DNA of 64,000 nt from positions 1-64,000 of the forward strand of contig UQJP01000002.1 of assembly GCA_900541415.1 (NCBI GenBank). The letters run 5' to 3'. The notes below the pieces were generated by a model. The model was not told the origin of the DNA, searched no databases, and worked only from the letters and a program-made list of their open reading frames with translations. The translations under genes and the position numbers were made by a program. This document shows positions 15,896-24,409 of the stretch, one piece after another; position 1 is the stretch's first letter; the number at the start of each line of letters is the position of its first letter. This DNA is from an uncultured Odoribacter sp. GTDB lineage: Bacteria; Bacteroidota; Bacteroidia; Bacteroidales; Marinifilaceae.

Positions 15896-16059
15896 CCTTT
15901 TTTCCCTGAATTTTATAGTGATTTATTATTTTAAAATGATTCTAAATTACAGAAAAAATTCTGTAATAAAACGTAGGGATGTCAGGGTTTGCCGTCTCTT
16001 GTTTGCGGACGTGTAACCATTTCTGCTTTAATCTTCTACGAAATAAAAGACGGGCAGGT

Positions 16060-19050
16060 TTACTGTAATACATTATAGATTACTTCCTGTATTTTCGTCC
16101 GGATGTTCGCTTCGGATAGTTTCGTATTGAATTCGTCCGGGTAGGTGCGGTTCGATAAAAAGATATATATCAATTGGTTTGCCGGATCACACCAGGTGTA
16201 AATGCCCGTGAAACCCGTATGTCCGTAGCTACATGCAGGAGCCAACCGGCAGGTCGGGCCTAATTTTGTGGTGTCGGTTTCGGGTTTGTCGAAGCCTAAG
16301 GCCCGGCGATTATTCGAATAGGTGTCGTTTTTCCGGGTGAAAACATCTACGGTTTCCGGTGAAAAATAAGTTTCCCCGCCATAGGTGCCCTTGTTCAGAT
16401 ACATTTCCGATATTTTAGCGAGGTCGTCGGCGGTTGAGAAAAGCCCGGCATGCCCTGCAACGCCTCCCAGCAGAGCTGCGGCAGGATCGTGTACACAACC
16501 TTTGATTTCTGTTTTACGGTATAATTTATCGATATTGGAGGGGATGATGTATTTGGCATTTAGGCGTTCTGCTCCCAGGAAATCGGTGTTGTTCATCCCT
16601 AATTTTTTGTAGAACGTTTCTTTGCAATATTCATCCAATTGCTTTTGGGTGATTTCTTCTACCGCAAATTTTAAAAGAATGAATCCCAGGTCGCTGTATG
16701 CGTAGTTTTTTGTGGGTAGCAGTTCCGAGTTCAGGATGGTGTTCAGAATGGTGTCCTGAAAGGCCGGGAACATATAAAGTCCCGGTTCCATATATTGGTA
16801 GCCGTTTTTGGGCGTATTCGATATGGTGCTGTCCCTGAACTGGTAATTGAGATTTACATATAACCTGTCTTTCAGCTTGACCGGATTGCGGGGGCTTTTT
16901 ACTGTGGAGAAAAGCGATCCGGGCAATGATTTTTTATCGACGGCATCCACAAAGAAAGGAATGAAAGTTTTTAGCCCTGCATTATGGCAAAGCACTTCTC
17001 TGACGGTCAGGTCTTTCTTGTTGGTGTTTTTAAGTGCAGTGTAATAATCGGACAACGGTGAGCTAAGGTCGATTTTCTGTTCGTCATACAGTTTCATGAC
17101 TGCCGGGAGGGTTGCAGTGATCTTTGTGACAGAGGCCAGGTCATAGATGTTTGAGGTGTGATTGGGTGTTTCCTTTTCGTAGGTGTTATATCCAAAGGCC
17201 TTGTTATAGAAGATATACCCGTCTTTTGCCACTAAAACCTGGCAACCGGGAGTGGCTTTTATGCGGATAGCCATTTCGCAAAGCGAGTCGATTGTAGCGA
17301 GTTGCACGGATGGAATACCGCACATTTCCGGGCTTTGGTAGCCTAAGCGGTTTTTGAGTGTTTTCAGGCTATAACCAGCCGGATAACGGGAGTTGATGCT
17401 TACCGGAAGTTTACCTTGTATGGCAATTCCTCCGAATATGGCTTGTGCAGCGTATTGTTCGGCATATAAGTTTTTTTCGTAATTCAAAAGTATGGCATCC
17501 ATCGGAATGGGGACATAGTTTTTTAGCCCGTAGGGTGTTCCGGGATGGCAAAGTATGATCCGTTTGTCGGGCATACTGGAAATGAGGCGTGCCAGGTCAT
17601 CGGAATAACCGAAGTTTTTGGCCGGATTGTTTGTCGCCTGATCGTTATAGAGGATGATGCAGTTGAATTTGCTTAATTTGTTTTTCCATTGGTTGATGTC
17701 GTCGTTGGTTAAATTCGACGGGCAAATGAAATGGTTTACTGTTGTATACCGGGATAACTGGGTTTGAAAATTGTTGATCGCCTTTCCACCGAAGTTAAGA
17801 CTGGCGATCCGGAGTGTATCCAGGCGTTTCAGGGGTAACAGGGAGTCGTCGTTTTTAATCAGGGTGATCGCTTCTTTGTAAAGTTCCTGCTTTACGGCGA
17901 AATCTTCCGGGTCGTTCAGGCGCGACCACAGTCCTGCGGTGGATAGCGGTTGTATGTTGGGAAGGACATATTTTTGTTTTGCTGTCAGAATCTTTCGGCA
18001 TTTTTCTTCAATCAGGCTTTCCGGCAGCAGGCTGTCGCGTATCGCTTCCCGGATGGCTGTGATGGCCTTTTCGAGGTTTTCCGGGAACAATAAAATGTCG
18101 TTTCCTGCTAACAGGGCTTGCACTTCTGCTTCTCCCGGCTTTAGGTTCCCGGTTGCCCCTTTCATATTCATGGCGTCCGTGAAGCAAAGTCCGTTGAAAT
18201 GGAGTTTCTCTTTTAAAAATCCATTTACAATACGCGGGGATAAAGAAGCGGGGATTCCGGTGGAATCCAAAGCCGGAACGTTCAGGTGGGCTACCATAAT
18301 CGCCGGAAGCTGTGCTTCTATCATTTGCTTGTAGGGATACAGTTCGATGGAGTCCAGGCGGAACAAGGAATGGGCTATGGCCGGAAGTGCCTTGTGCGAA
18401 TCTACATCCGTGTCGCCGTGTCCCGGAAAATGTTTTGCCACCGGAAGCACTCCGCAGGAAAGTGTCCCGTTCATGTATTGGATGGCTTTCCGGGTGACTT
18501 CTTCCCGCTTTTCTCCGAACGATCTCATACCGATGATCGGGTTTTGGGGGTTACTGTTGATGTCTACTACCGGAGCAAAATTGACATGCACTCCTAACTC
18601 CCGGCATTGACGGGCAATCGATGCGCCCAGACGGTAGATGAGGCTATCGTTGTCGATAGCTCCGTCAATCAGCATTCTGGGAAATTCCATCCCTGTTTTT
18701 AATCGCCAGCCGATGCCGTGTTCTGCATCCATGCCGATCATGAGAGGGTATTTGCTTGCTTTCTGATAACGGTTTGTAAGATTTACCTGACGGACAGGTT
18801 CTCCCTGAAAGAAGATCAATCCTCCGATCTGGTATTTACGGATCAGGGCTTCGATGTTGTTTTCATACACATCGTTCCGGTTGCTATAAGCGGCGATCAT
18901 GAAGAGTTGTCCTATCTTTTCTTCCAATGTCATGGAATTTAAAGTAGAATCCACCCAATGGGCGGCAGTTTCCGGTTGCTTTGCAGCCTGAGAATTACCG
19001 ATCCATACACTCCATAAGAATAGCGTAGCAAGCCAAAATTTTAGTGCCAT
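16060..19050 (-). CDS. GH3 beta-N-acetylhexosaminidase fused to a beta-lactamase-family serine hydrolase
   Basis: A 996-residue secreted two-enzyme protein. After a signal peptide (about 1-22), residues about 35-370 are a NagZ-type GH3 domain with KHFPGHGDTDVDSHKALP near 205-222, carrying the catalytic Asp-His dyad, and the nucleophile D292 in FTDAMNMKGA. A middle region (about 390-560) resembles the GH3 C-terminal sandwich. The rest, from about 590, is a class C beta-lactamase/DD-peptidase-like domain with S640-V-T-K643, a Y-S-D-L segment and a GHTGFTG motif. The fusion is known across Bacteroidota and is presumed to act on peptidoglycan or muropeptides in the periplasm. No antibiotic resistance can be inferred. 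Confidence 0.93.
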   Translation of the reverse strand: MALKFWLATLFLWSVWIGNSQAAKQPETAAHWVDSTLNSMTLEEKIGQLFMIAAYSNRNDVYENNIEALIRKYQIGGLIFFQGEPVRQVNLTNRYQKASKYPLMIGMDAEHGIGWRLKTGMEFPRMLIDGAIDNDSLIYRLGASIARQCRELGVHVNFAPVVDINSNPQNPIIGMRSFGEKREEVTRKAIQYMNGTLSCGVLPVAKHFPGHGDTDVDSHKALPAIAHSLFRLDSIELYPYKQMIEAQLPAIMVAHLNVPALDSTGIPASLSPRIVNGFLKEKLHFNGLCFTDAMNMKGATGNLKPGEAEVQALLAGNDILLFPENLEKAITAIREAIRDSLLPESLIEEKCRKILTAKQKYVLPNIQPLSTAGLWSRLNDPEDFAVKQELYKEAITLIKNDDSLLPLKRLDTLRIASLNFGGKAINNFQTQLSRYTTVNHFICPSNLTNDDINQWKNKLSKFNCIILYNDQATNNPAKNFGYSDDLARLISSMPDKRIILCHPGTPYGLKNYVPIPMDAILLNYEKNLYAEQYAAQAIFGGIAIQGKLPVSINSRYPAGYSLKTLKNRLGYQSPEMCGIPSVQLATIDSLCEMAIRIKATPGCQVLVAKDGYIFYNKAFGYNTYEKETPNHTSNIYDLASVTKITATLPAVMKLYDEQKIDLSSPLSDYYTALKNTNKKDLTVREVLCHNAGLKTFIPFFVDAVDKKSLPGSLFSTVKSPRNPVKLKDRLYVNLNYQFRDSTISNTPKNGYQYMEPGLYMFPAFQDTILNTILNSELLPTKNYAYSDLGFILLKFAVEEITQKQLDEYCKETFYKKLGMNNTDFLGAERLNAKYIIPSNIDKLYRKTEIKGCVHDPAAALLGGVAGHAGLFSTADDLAKISEMYLNKGTYGGETYFSPETVDVFTRKNDTYSNNRRALGFDKPETDTTKLGPTCRLAPACSYGHTGFTGIYTWCDPANQLIYIFLSNRTYPDEFNTKLSEANIRTKIQEVIYNVLQ

Positions 19051-19082
19051 GTGTTTTAATAGATTTCAACGTCAAACCGATA

Positions 19083-19090
19083 CAAAAATA
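19083..19090 (-). promoter_or_regulatory. Candidate -7 element of the GH3/beta-lactamase gene
   Basis: Reads TATTTTTG on the minus strand, 33 bases before the start. The expected -33 region falls inside the terminator hairpin of the gene upstream. Confidence 0.45.
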
Positions 19091-19094
19091 ATAA

Positions 19095-19125
19095 AAAGAA
19101 AGGGGTAACGATAATACGTTACCCC
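19095..19125 (-). terminator. Terminator of the thioredoxin-like lipoprotein gene
   Basis: GGGGTAACG (19102-19110), loop ATAATA, CGTTACCCC (19117-19125), followed on the minus strand by a T-rich tract (19095-19101 reads TTTCTTT). Confidence 0.8.
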
Positions 19126-19158
19126 CGGGTTTTATTAATCATTGTTAAATGTATCGGC

Positions 19159-20253
19159 TTATTGTAATAATACCGCTATTTTTTCTTCCAGTTCTTTTCC
19201 CCTCAGGTTTTTGGCGATGATAACGTTGTTTTCATCCAAAATGACGGTGTGGGGAATTGCACTGACACCATATAAGTGTGCCACTTCGCTTTGCCAGCCT
19301 TTCAGATCGGACATTTGTTTCCAGGCCAGTTTATCGTCTTTTATGGCTTGCTGCCACTGGTCTTTATTTTCATCCAGAGACACTCCGATGATTTCCAGTC
19401 CTTTGGGATGGAATTTCTTGTATAATTCCACCACGTTCGGATTTTCAGCCCGGCAAGGACCACACCACGATGCCCAGAAATCGAGGACTTTGATTTTGCC
19501 TTTCACAGAATGCATGGATAGCGGTGTGCCGTCAGGAGTTTCGAGAGTGAAATCGGGAGCGATTTTTCCGACAGCCGTTGTGGCCAGACGGGAGAGGTAA
19601 GCACCCACTTCTTTACCCGGTTTGCTGGCTTTTATTTCAGGGCTTAACAGGTCGTAGAGCGGATTTAATTGCTCGTACTCCATTTGTCCCATTTTAGTCA
19701 GTAAAAGGAAAGCTGTTGCATAAGTGTCGGGATTTTCTTTTAGCAGGTCTTCTTCTTTGGCTTCCGTGCTTTCGATCAGTTCTTCCATTTTGCTTTCCAG
19801 GGCAGTCATTTTTTCGGTGTCTTTAGCCTGGTTGGCTGCCATATATTCCTGCTGGATTTCCACTCTTCCTTTTTGCAGTTCTTTATTCAGGGCAATGAAG
19901 CTATTGATGACAGCTTGATTTTTTGTTCCTTCCACTTTGTTATCCATCGGATTGGCAATGTCGATCGATGCGGTGTAATCGGCATTTTCCAAAAATACCG
20001 GGACATAATATCTGCTTCCTTCAATGGAGGCATAGGCTATGGTGAGGCTGTCTACGTGTCCGGTCAGTTTGAATTTTCCGTTTTTGATAGCGGCTTTCCC
20101 AAGAGTGTCGAGCTGGTTCCCGTTTTCACTTACTAACAGGATGTTTCCTGTTTGGTCACCTTGTATTGTTCCGTTGATGGTGTACTTCGGGGTGTTGTCA
20201 CAAGCTGACAGTACCAATGAGAAGGCAGCAAGCGATAGTAAAAGTTTCTTCAT
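19159..20253 (-). CDS. TlpA-like thiol-disulfide oxidoreductase lipoprotein (DUF4369 N-terminus)
   Basis: A lipoprotein of about 364 residues. The start at 20253 is chosen because it begins a clean lipoprotein signal ending LVLSAC; a longer frame to 20319 would put 22 unrelated residues in front. The N-terminal half (about 25-120) is the beta-rich DUF4369 region. A helical linker rich in E/K follows. The C-terminal thioredoxin fold (about 225-364) contains W263-C-G-P-C267 and a cis-proline near VSAIPHT. Family knowledge: these proteins reduce or exchange disulfides in the periplasm; the partner is unknown. It is a single gene bounded by terminators. Confidence 0.9.
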   Translation of the reverse strand: MKKLLLSLAAFSLVLSACDNTPKYTINGTIQGDQTGNILLVSENGNQLDTLGKAAIKNGKFKLTGHVDSLTIAYASIEGSRYYVPVFLENADYTASIDIANPMDNKVEGTKNQAVINSFIALNKELQKGRVEIQQEYMAANQAKDTEKMTALESKMEELIESTEAKEEDLLKENPDTYATAFLLLTKMGQMEYEQLNPLYDLLSPEIKASKPGKEVGAYLSRLATTAVGKIAPDFTLETPDGTPLSMHSVKGKIKVLDFWASWCGPCRAENPNVVELYKKFHPKGLEIIGVSLDENKDQWQQAIKDDKLAWKQMSDLKGWQSEVAHLYGVSAIPHTVILDENNVIIAKNLRGKELEEKIAVLLQ

Positions 20254-20284
20254 ATATTTATTTTTATGGTAAAGATTAATAAGG

Positions 20285-20292
20285 CAAAGGTA
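20285..20292 (-). promoter_or_regulatory. Candidate -7 element of the thioredoxin-like gene
   Basis: Reads TACCTTTG on the minus strand, 32 bases before the chosen start at 20253, which also supports that start over the longer frame. The -33 region lies inside the long hairpin at 20300-20340. Confidence 0.6.
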
Positions 20293-20299
20293 TGGATAA

Positions 20300-20340
20300 T
20301 TAACAACAAAACGACGCATATTGCGTCGTTTTGTTGTTAA
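20300..20340. terminator. Long perfect hairpin between the barrel and thioredoxin genes
   Basis: A 19-bp perfect stem, TTAACAACAAAACGACGCA (20300-20318) with its complement at 20322-20340 and a 3-base loop. The outer half is A/T-rich, so a shorter GC stem (ACGACGCA) followed by TTTTGTTGTT works as a terminator on either strand. Confidence 0.75.
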
Positions 20341-20343
20341 TCT

Positions 20344-21609
20344 TTATTTAATCTTACGTTTCATAAACCAGCCTTCTTTGAAAGCGATGTTGATTCTGAC
20401 CTTTCCGAATTTTTCCTGAATCAGTCCTTGCACTTCTGTTCCCCTGATGCCGAAGTCAAGGGCTATCCCCAGCAATAGTTCACTGTTCCGGCTGAATACC
20501 GGCATCTGTGTTCCCAGAGTGATCGCATAGGTGTTGATGTTTTTATCTTTCAGATTGACGCTTGAACGTACGAAATAAGTTCCAAACATATATTTATTTC
20601 TTTGCCACCAGAACCGTCCCATTTTTTCCGGCTGCCAGGACACTCCTAAAGCTGCATGGTGGAAGTCTTTCAGACTTTGGTTTTTTCCAAATTCCTTGAA
20701 GTCGGACATCTTTTGAAAGGTATAGTCTCCCGCGAGATTCCAGCGTTCTTTGTAAGAGTAATTGAATCCGCTTAAAATTCTGAACGGGTAACTGATGTCT
20801 CCTTTCCTAAGCTTTTCGTTGTTGTCGAGAATAACAGAGGAGTTTGTTGCATTATTTACCTTATAAGATATAAATTCTTCTCTGGCATTTAAGCCTGTAC
20901 CAAAATTGAATGAAGTTCCTAAAGTCAGTTTCGATTTTTTGGAAAGATTGAACAGATACTGGATACCTCCGGTGAATAGCCCGTCGGATACCCGGATATT
21001 TTGACTTGTCCTGATGTAATAGCTGTTGTTGATTTGGGCCTGTAAGGTTTGTTGTTTTTCTATTTTTCCAAATATTAAGGCAGAGTTCAAACCGATCGAT
21101 AGGTTTTTATAGCGCCAGGCTAAGCCTAAATAAGCTTCGTTCAAACCTCCTTCTCCCTGTATGTGTTGGTTGAAGTACAGGTTATCGCTACCCGGAATGA
21201 TATTCGAATACAACAAATCGTAGCCGATGTCGGATTTTTCGTTGAAACCAAAGGACGCGTATAAATTTTTATAAATACGGAATGCCATATTTATAGAGGC
21301 ATTTTGCGCTACTTTGTAGTTTGAACTTTCTTTGTGGGTGGAAATGTGGGTGTATTCCCCGGCGATTCCAAATTGAAAATAAAACCGGTTACTATCCAGA
21401 GAGGTATATGATGCCGGGTTCAGATAGTTGATGTTGTTGTCATCTCTCATGGCTGCTGCCACTCCTCCCATTGCAGTATAAGGCCCCGTATTTTCAGGCA
21501 TAAGACCTAATCCGTAGTAAGAGTAAGGAGTTCCCGTATTGTCTTGTCCATAGCTAACCGTTACTAAAAAGCAGAAGGTTGCGATGCAAAGGAAAATTTT
21601 ATTCATCAT
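20344..21609 (-). CDS. Predicted outer membrane beta-barrel protein, function unknown
   Basis: A 421-residue protein with a signal peptide (cleavage likely after VSYG near residue 21). The remainder alternates aromatic and polar residues as in an outer-membrane beta barrel. A near-N-terminal segment GTPYSYYGLGLMPENTGPYTAMGG resembles the start of FadL/PorV-like barrels. From family memory it is a conserved Bacteroidota protein encoded next to the DUF4270 lipoprotein, as here (27 bases apart, same strand). No named function can be given; the pair likely works together at the outer membrane. Confidence 0.8.
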   Translation of the reverse strand: MMNKIFLCIATFCFLVTVSYGQDNTGTPYSYYGLGLMPENTGPYTAMGGVAAAMRDDNNINYLNPASYTSLDSNRFYFQFGIAGEYTHISTHKESSNYKVAQNASINMAFRIYKNLYASFGFNEKSDIGYDLLYSNIIPGSDNLYFNQHIQGEGGLNEAYLGLAWRYKNLSIGLNSALIFGKIEKQQTLQAQINNSYYIRTSQNIRVSDGLFTGGIQYLFNLSKKSKLTLGTSFNFGTGLNAREEFISYKVNNATNSSVILDNNEKLRKGDISYPFRILSGFNYSYKERWNLAGDYTFQKMSDFKEFGKNQSLKDFHHAALGVSWQPEKMGRFWWQRNKYMFGTYFVRSSVNLKDKNINTYAITLGTQMPVFSRNSELLLGIALDFGIRGTEVQGLIQEKFGKVRINIAFKEGWFMKRKIK

Positions 21610-21635
21610 GGATATATAGCGGTTCTCAAATATGG

Positions 21636-22949
21636 TTATTTATTATAGTAGGCGTAATATACTCTCAATTTCGGTATTTCTGTGATAACCGCCCGGTTAA
21701 ACGAGGTGGTCCAGTCCGGAATACGCAACAATATCTGGCGGTCGTTCAGATTGTCCTGGCTGCTGGATAAGAGCCGTTGGTAATAGTCTGTGAGATCGAA
21801 AATATATTTACTTTTAGAACTACTTGTCTCATCATGCACTAATGATCCTACTACCCTTGTCTGGGAAGAGGCGTTGTTATAGAGTATAGACAATACTTCG
21901 TTTTTGTCATTGGAGGAAAATGTGTAGATTGTCGGCGGCATGGCAATATTCGGGTTTAGGAATATTTCCGGCGTAAGTTCCAGTTCCGCACGGATGATCG
22001 TGGAGTATTGCTCCGGGATCGAAAGGCGCGGCAAAGTTATTTTTGTCATATAGCCTGCTAAACCCTGAACCAGGGAAATCCCTGCTTCCTGGAAGGTAAC
22101 ACTTTCTTTTTGTGAAGTTAAGCCCTGGAATAAGGGAGCATTTTGTGTTTCCACAGAGTTGTACATAAATTCCCTTTGTCCAAAAGGAATATCGAATGTT
22201 GCTTCTTCTGTCGATTTATGATAGTGGAAACGGAGGTATAGACTGTCCGCTGCTGCCCGGATATTTAGCAGACAATCGTTATTGTCGTCCGGGATAATCG
22301 CCAGTCCCTTGAATTCATTCAGAAACGACCAGGGCAGGTCGTTGAATATTTTTCCATTATACATCATGGCTTCGAAAAGCATATCTCCCCATTCCAGCCC
22401 TTTTTCAGTGTTGAGTTTGAAGTAACTTTTCCGGATATTATCTTTCAACGGATAGAATTGCAGTTCCGATAAAATTTCGGTATGGGGAGGTAACGGATAA
22501 GTATTAAACAATAGAAATTCATCGTTTTTGTTTAAGTCCGGGAGTTTATCCAACCGGTACAGATAGTATTTCTGAAGTTTGGGATGGATGGTGTCGCCCC
22601 AGATGTTTCCTCCGAAAGTGAAATTCAGGGTGACGGAATCTAAGGTCAGGTTTTCCCCGAGGGAGGGCTGATAACTGGGAACAATCTGGAAACAGGGAAT
22701 GGCCTGCGTCGTTCCGCTGAAATCGTCGTAATATTTACCCATGACCAACTCTTTCAATGCTATGGACTCATCGGAATAGCCTGAGGATGTGACAAAGGAG
22801 TCCAGTTTTACCGTCGCAATATCATTGATATAAAATTCTTTCAGGTCGACATAGTTGTCGTTTCCTATCAAGTCCTGCCCAACGGAATCCAAATTATTGT
22901 TGCACGAAAAGAAAAGTGCTGTTATAGCTAAAAAAAACAGTATCCGCAT
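21636..22949 (-). CDS. DUF4270 family lipoprotein
   Basis: A 437-residue lipoprotein with signal peptide and lipobox FFSC (C16), followed by C-N-N-N. The body is predominantly beta-strand. The opening NLDSVGQDLIGND and the later LTLDSVTLNFTF match the DUF4270 family of Bacteroidota, whose members are putative cell-surface proteins of unknown role. It is the first gene of a two-gene unit with the barrel protein downstream. Confidence 0.85.
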   Translation of the reverse strand: MRILFFLAITALFFSCNNNLDSVGQDLIGNDNYVDLKEFYINDIATVKLDSFVTSSGYSDESIALKELVMGKYYDDFSGTTQAIPCFQIVPSYQPSLGENLTLDSVTLNFTFGGNIWGDTIHPKLQKYYLYRLDKLPDLNKNDEFLLFNTYPLPPHTEILSELQFYPLKDNIRKSYFKLNTEKGLEWGDMLFEAMMYNGKIFNDLPWSFLNEFKGLAIIPDDNNDCLLNIRAAADSLYLRFHYHKSTEEATFDIPFGQREFMYNSVETQNAPLFQGLTSQKESVTFQEAGISLVQGLAGYMTKITLPRLSIPEQYSTIIRAELELTPEIFLNPNIAMPPTIYTFSSNDKNEVLSILYNNASSQTRVVGSLVHDETSSSKSKYIFDLTDYYQRLLSSSQDNLNDRQILLRIPDWTTSFNRAVITEIPKLRVYYAYYNK

Positions 22950-23251
22950 TTTATCTGCAATTTGATTTTATAGGTTGCGAAGGTAAAACTATTTTTCAGA
23001 AAATCTATGTTTGGTGTAGCATTTATTCTATTCGCGTGGCCTGCTTAACGATTTACAGCTTTTTTTTGAGGAATTTACGGCTTCGGGGGAAATGTGTTAA
23101 ATGTTCTATATTTATTCCTGTATGAACGATTTTATTCATTGGTTTTATTGGATTTATATATAAAATGTGTAGTTTTGCCTTACTTTTGAAAAAACGACAA
23201 CCGTAATCTGAAGTAAAATTAAATAGAAAATAAGAATAGATAATTAGTATT
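22950..23251. other. Divergent intergenic region with one clear plus-strand promoter
   Basis: Holds the promoter of the Kelch-like gene (23148-23177). On the minus strand TACCTTCG at 22978-22985 is a near-consensus -7 element for the DUF4270 gene. No gene is seen. Confidence 0.5.
23148..23177 (+). promoter_or_regulatory. Promoter of the Kelch-like lipoprotein gene
   Basis: TTG at 23148-23150, a 19-base spacer and TAGTTTTG at 23170-23177. A second -7-like TACTTTTG at 23181-23188 lacks a -33 partner. Confidence 0.65.
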
Positions 23252-24319
23252 ATGAAAAAAGGATTTCTTTTGTGCATCGCAGTTTTCGGATTATTGTTCG
23301 CAGGCTGTCATTCGAGTGACGACACTAACGGAGACTGGCAGAAAGTTGCCCAGATTAAGGGTGTTGCTGCTGCAGGTGCTGTAACTTTTAAAATTGGCGA
23401 TGAAGTTTATGTGGGACTTGGCTACGATAAGGATGTTGAACCGGTTTATGCTTTTGTAAAATCCAGTGATGGGGTTTCATGGCAGGATGTCGCTCCTTTC
23501 CCCGAAGAATACGGCGGGCGTATCGGGGCGGTTGCTTTTACGATCGGAACAAAGGCATACGTGGGTACAGGTTATAAACCGGCGGTTGCTGGCTCTACCA
23601 TTAAAGAATTCTATAAAGACTTTTATTGTTACGACTCTCAAACGAATTCATGGTCGAAAGTGACCGATGATTTCGGAGGGGAAGCAAGACGTAATGGGAT
23701 TGCGTTCACATTGACTGTTAACGGTCAGGAGATCGGATTTTTCGGATGCGGATCGACTAATAACGATAAAGTATACCTGAATGATTTTTGGTCGTATGAT
23801 GGAACTACTTTCAAATCACAAGACTCACACGGAAGAAAACGGAACGGTGGAACTGCTTTCGTGATTGAAAATACCGCTTATATTTGTTTGGGTTACGAAT
23901 CGGGAACGTCAATGGCTACCGATATGTTGAAATTCGACGGTACCACCTGGACTGAGTTGAACAAAATTATGGATGTTACCGACGAGGATTTTGATGATGA
24001 TTATACATCGATCCGCCGTGCCCATGCTGTTTCTTTTGTTGCTAAGGTAAACGGTGAAACTCGTGGTTATGTCGCTACCGGAGTTGTTACCGGCGGAACT
24101 TTGACAAGATATGCCTGGGAATATGACCCGAAAATAGACCGTTGGGACGAAGTGAACCAATTGCCGACTGAAATGTCTGCCCGTGTAGCTGCTGTGGCAT
24201 TCTCCATCGGTGATTATGGTTATGTGACTTTAGGGGGTACCACTACGGATTATGGCCAATTCGACGACACCTGGAGATTCGTTCCGGGTATAGAAGCGGA
24301 TGATAAAACCAATTATTAA
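23252..24319 (+). CDS. Kelch-repeat beta-propeller lipoprotein
   Basis: A 355-residue lipoprotein with lipobox LFAGC (C19). The body is a series of about six Kelch-like blades: repeated W-KV-D or W--V-PFP turns, then GR-GAVAFTIG-KAYVGTGY, R-NG-AFVI-NTAYICLGY and AR-AAVAFSIGDYGYVTLGG, each with the paired glycine-tyrosine signature of Kelch motifs. Ligand unknown. Known relatives in Bacteroidota are surface or periplasmic proteins of unknown role. Transcribed alone between a promoter and a terminator. Confidence 0.85.
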   Translation: MKKGFLLCIAVFGLLFAGCHSSDDTNGDWQKVAQIKGVAAAGAVTFKIGDEVYVGLGYDKDVEPVYAFVKSSDGVSWQDVAPFPEEYGGRIGAVAFTIGTKAYVGTGYKPAVAGSTIKEFYKDFYCYDSQTNSWSKVTDDFGGEARRNGIAFTLTVNGQEIGFFGCGSTNNDKVYLNDFWSYDGTTFKSQDSHGRKRNGGTAFVIENTAYICLGYESGTSMATDMLKFDGTTWTELNKIMDVTDEDFDDDYTSIRRAHAVSFVAKVNGETRGYVATGVVTGGTLTRYAWEYDPKIDRWDEVNQLPTEMSARVAAVAFSIGDYGYVTLGGTTTDYGQFDDTWRFVPGIEADDKTNY

Positions 24320-24340
24320 TTATTTTCAATATTATCTGAC

Positions 24341-24370
24341 AAATGGGATGCTTCGGCATCCCATTTTTTT
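24341..24370 (+). terminator. Terminator of the Kelch-like gene
   Basis: AAATGGGATGC (24341-24351), loop TTCG, GCATCCCATTT (24356-24366), T run to 24370. Confidence 0.92.
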
Positions 24371-24409
24371 ATATATCTTTATGCCAGTAATCTAATTGAG
24401 GAATTACCG

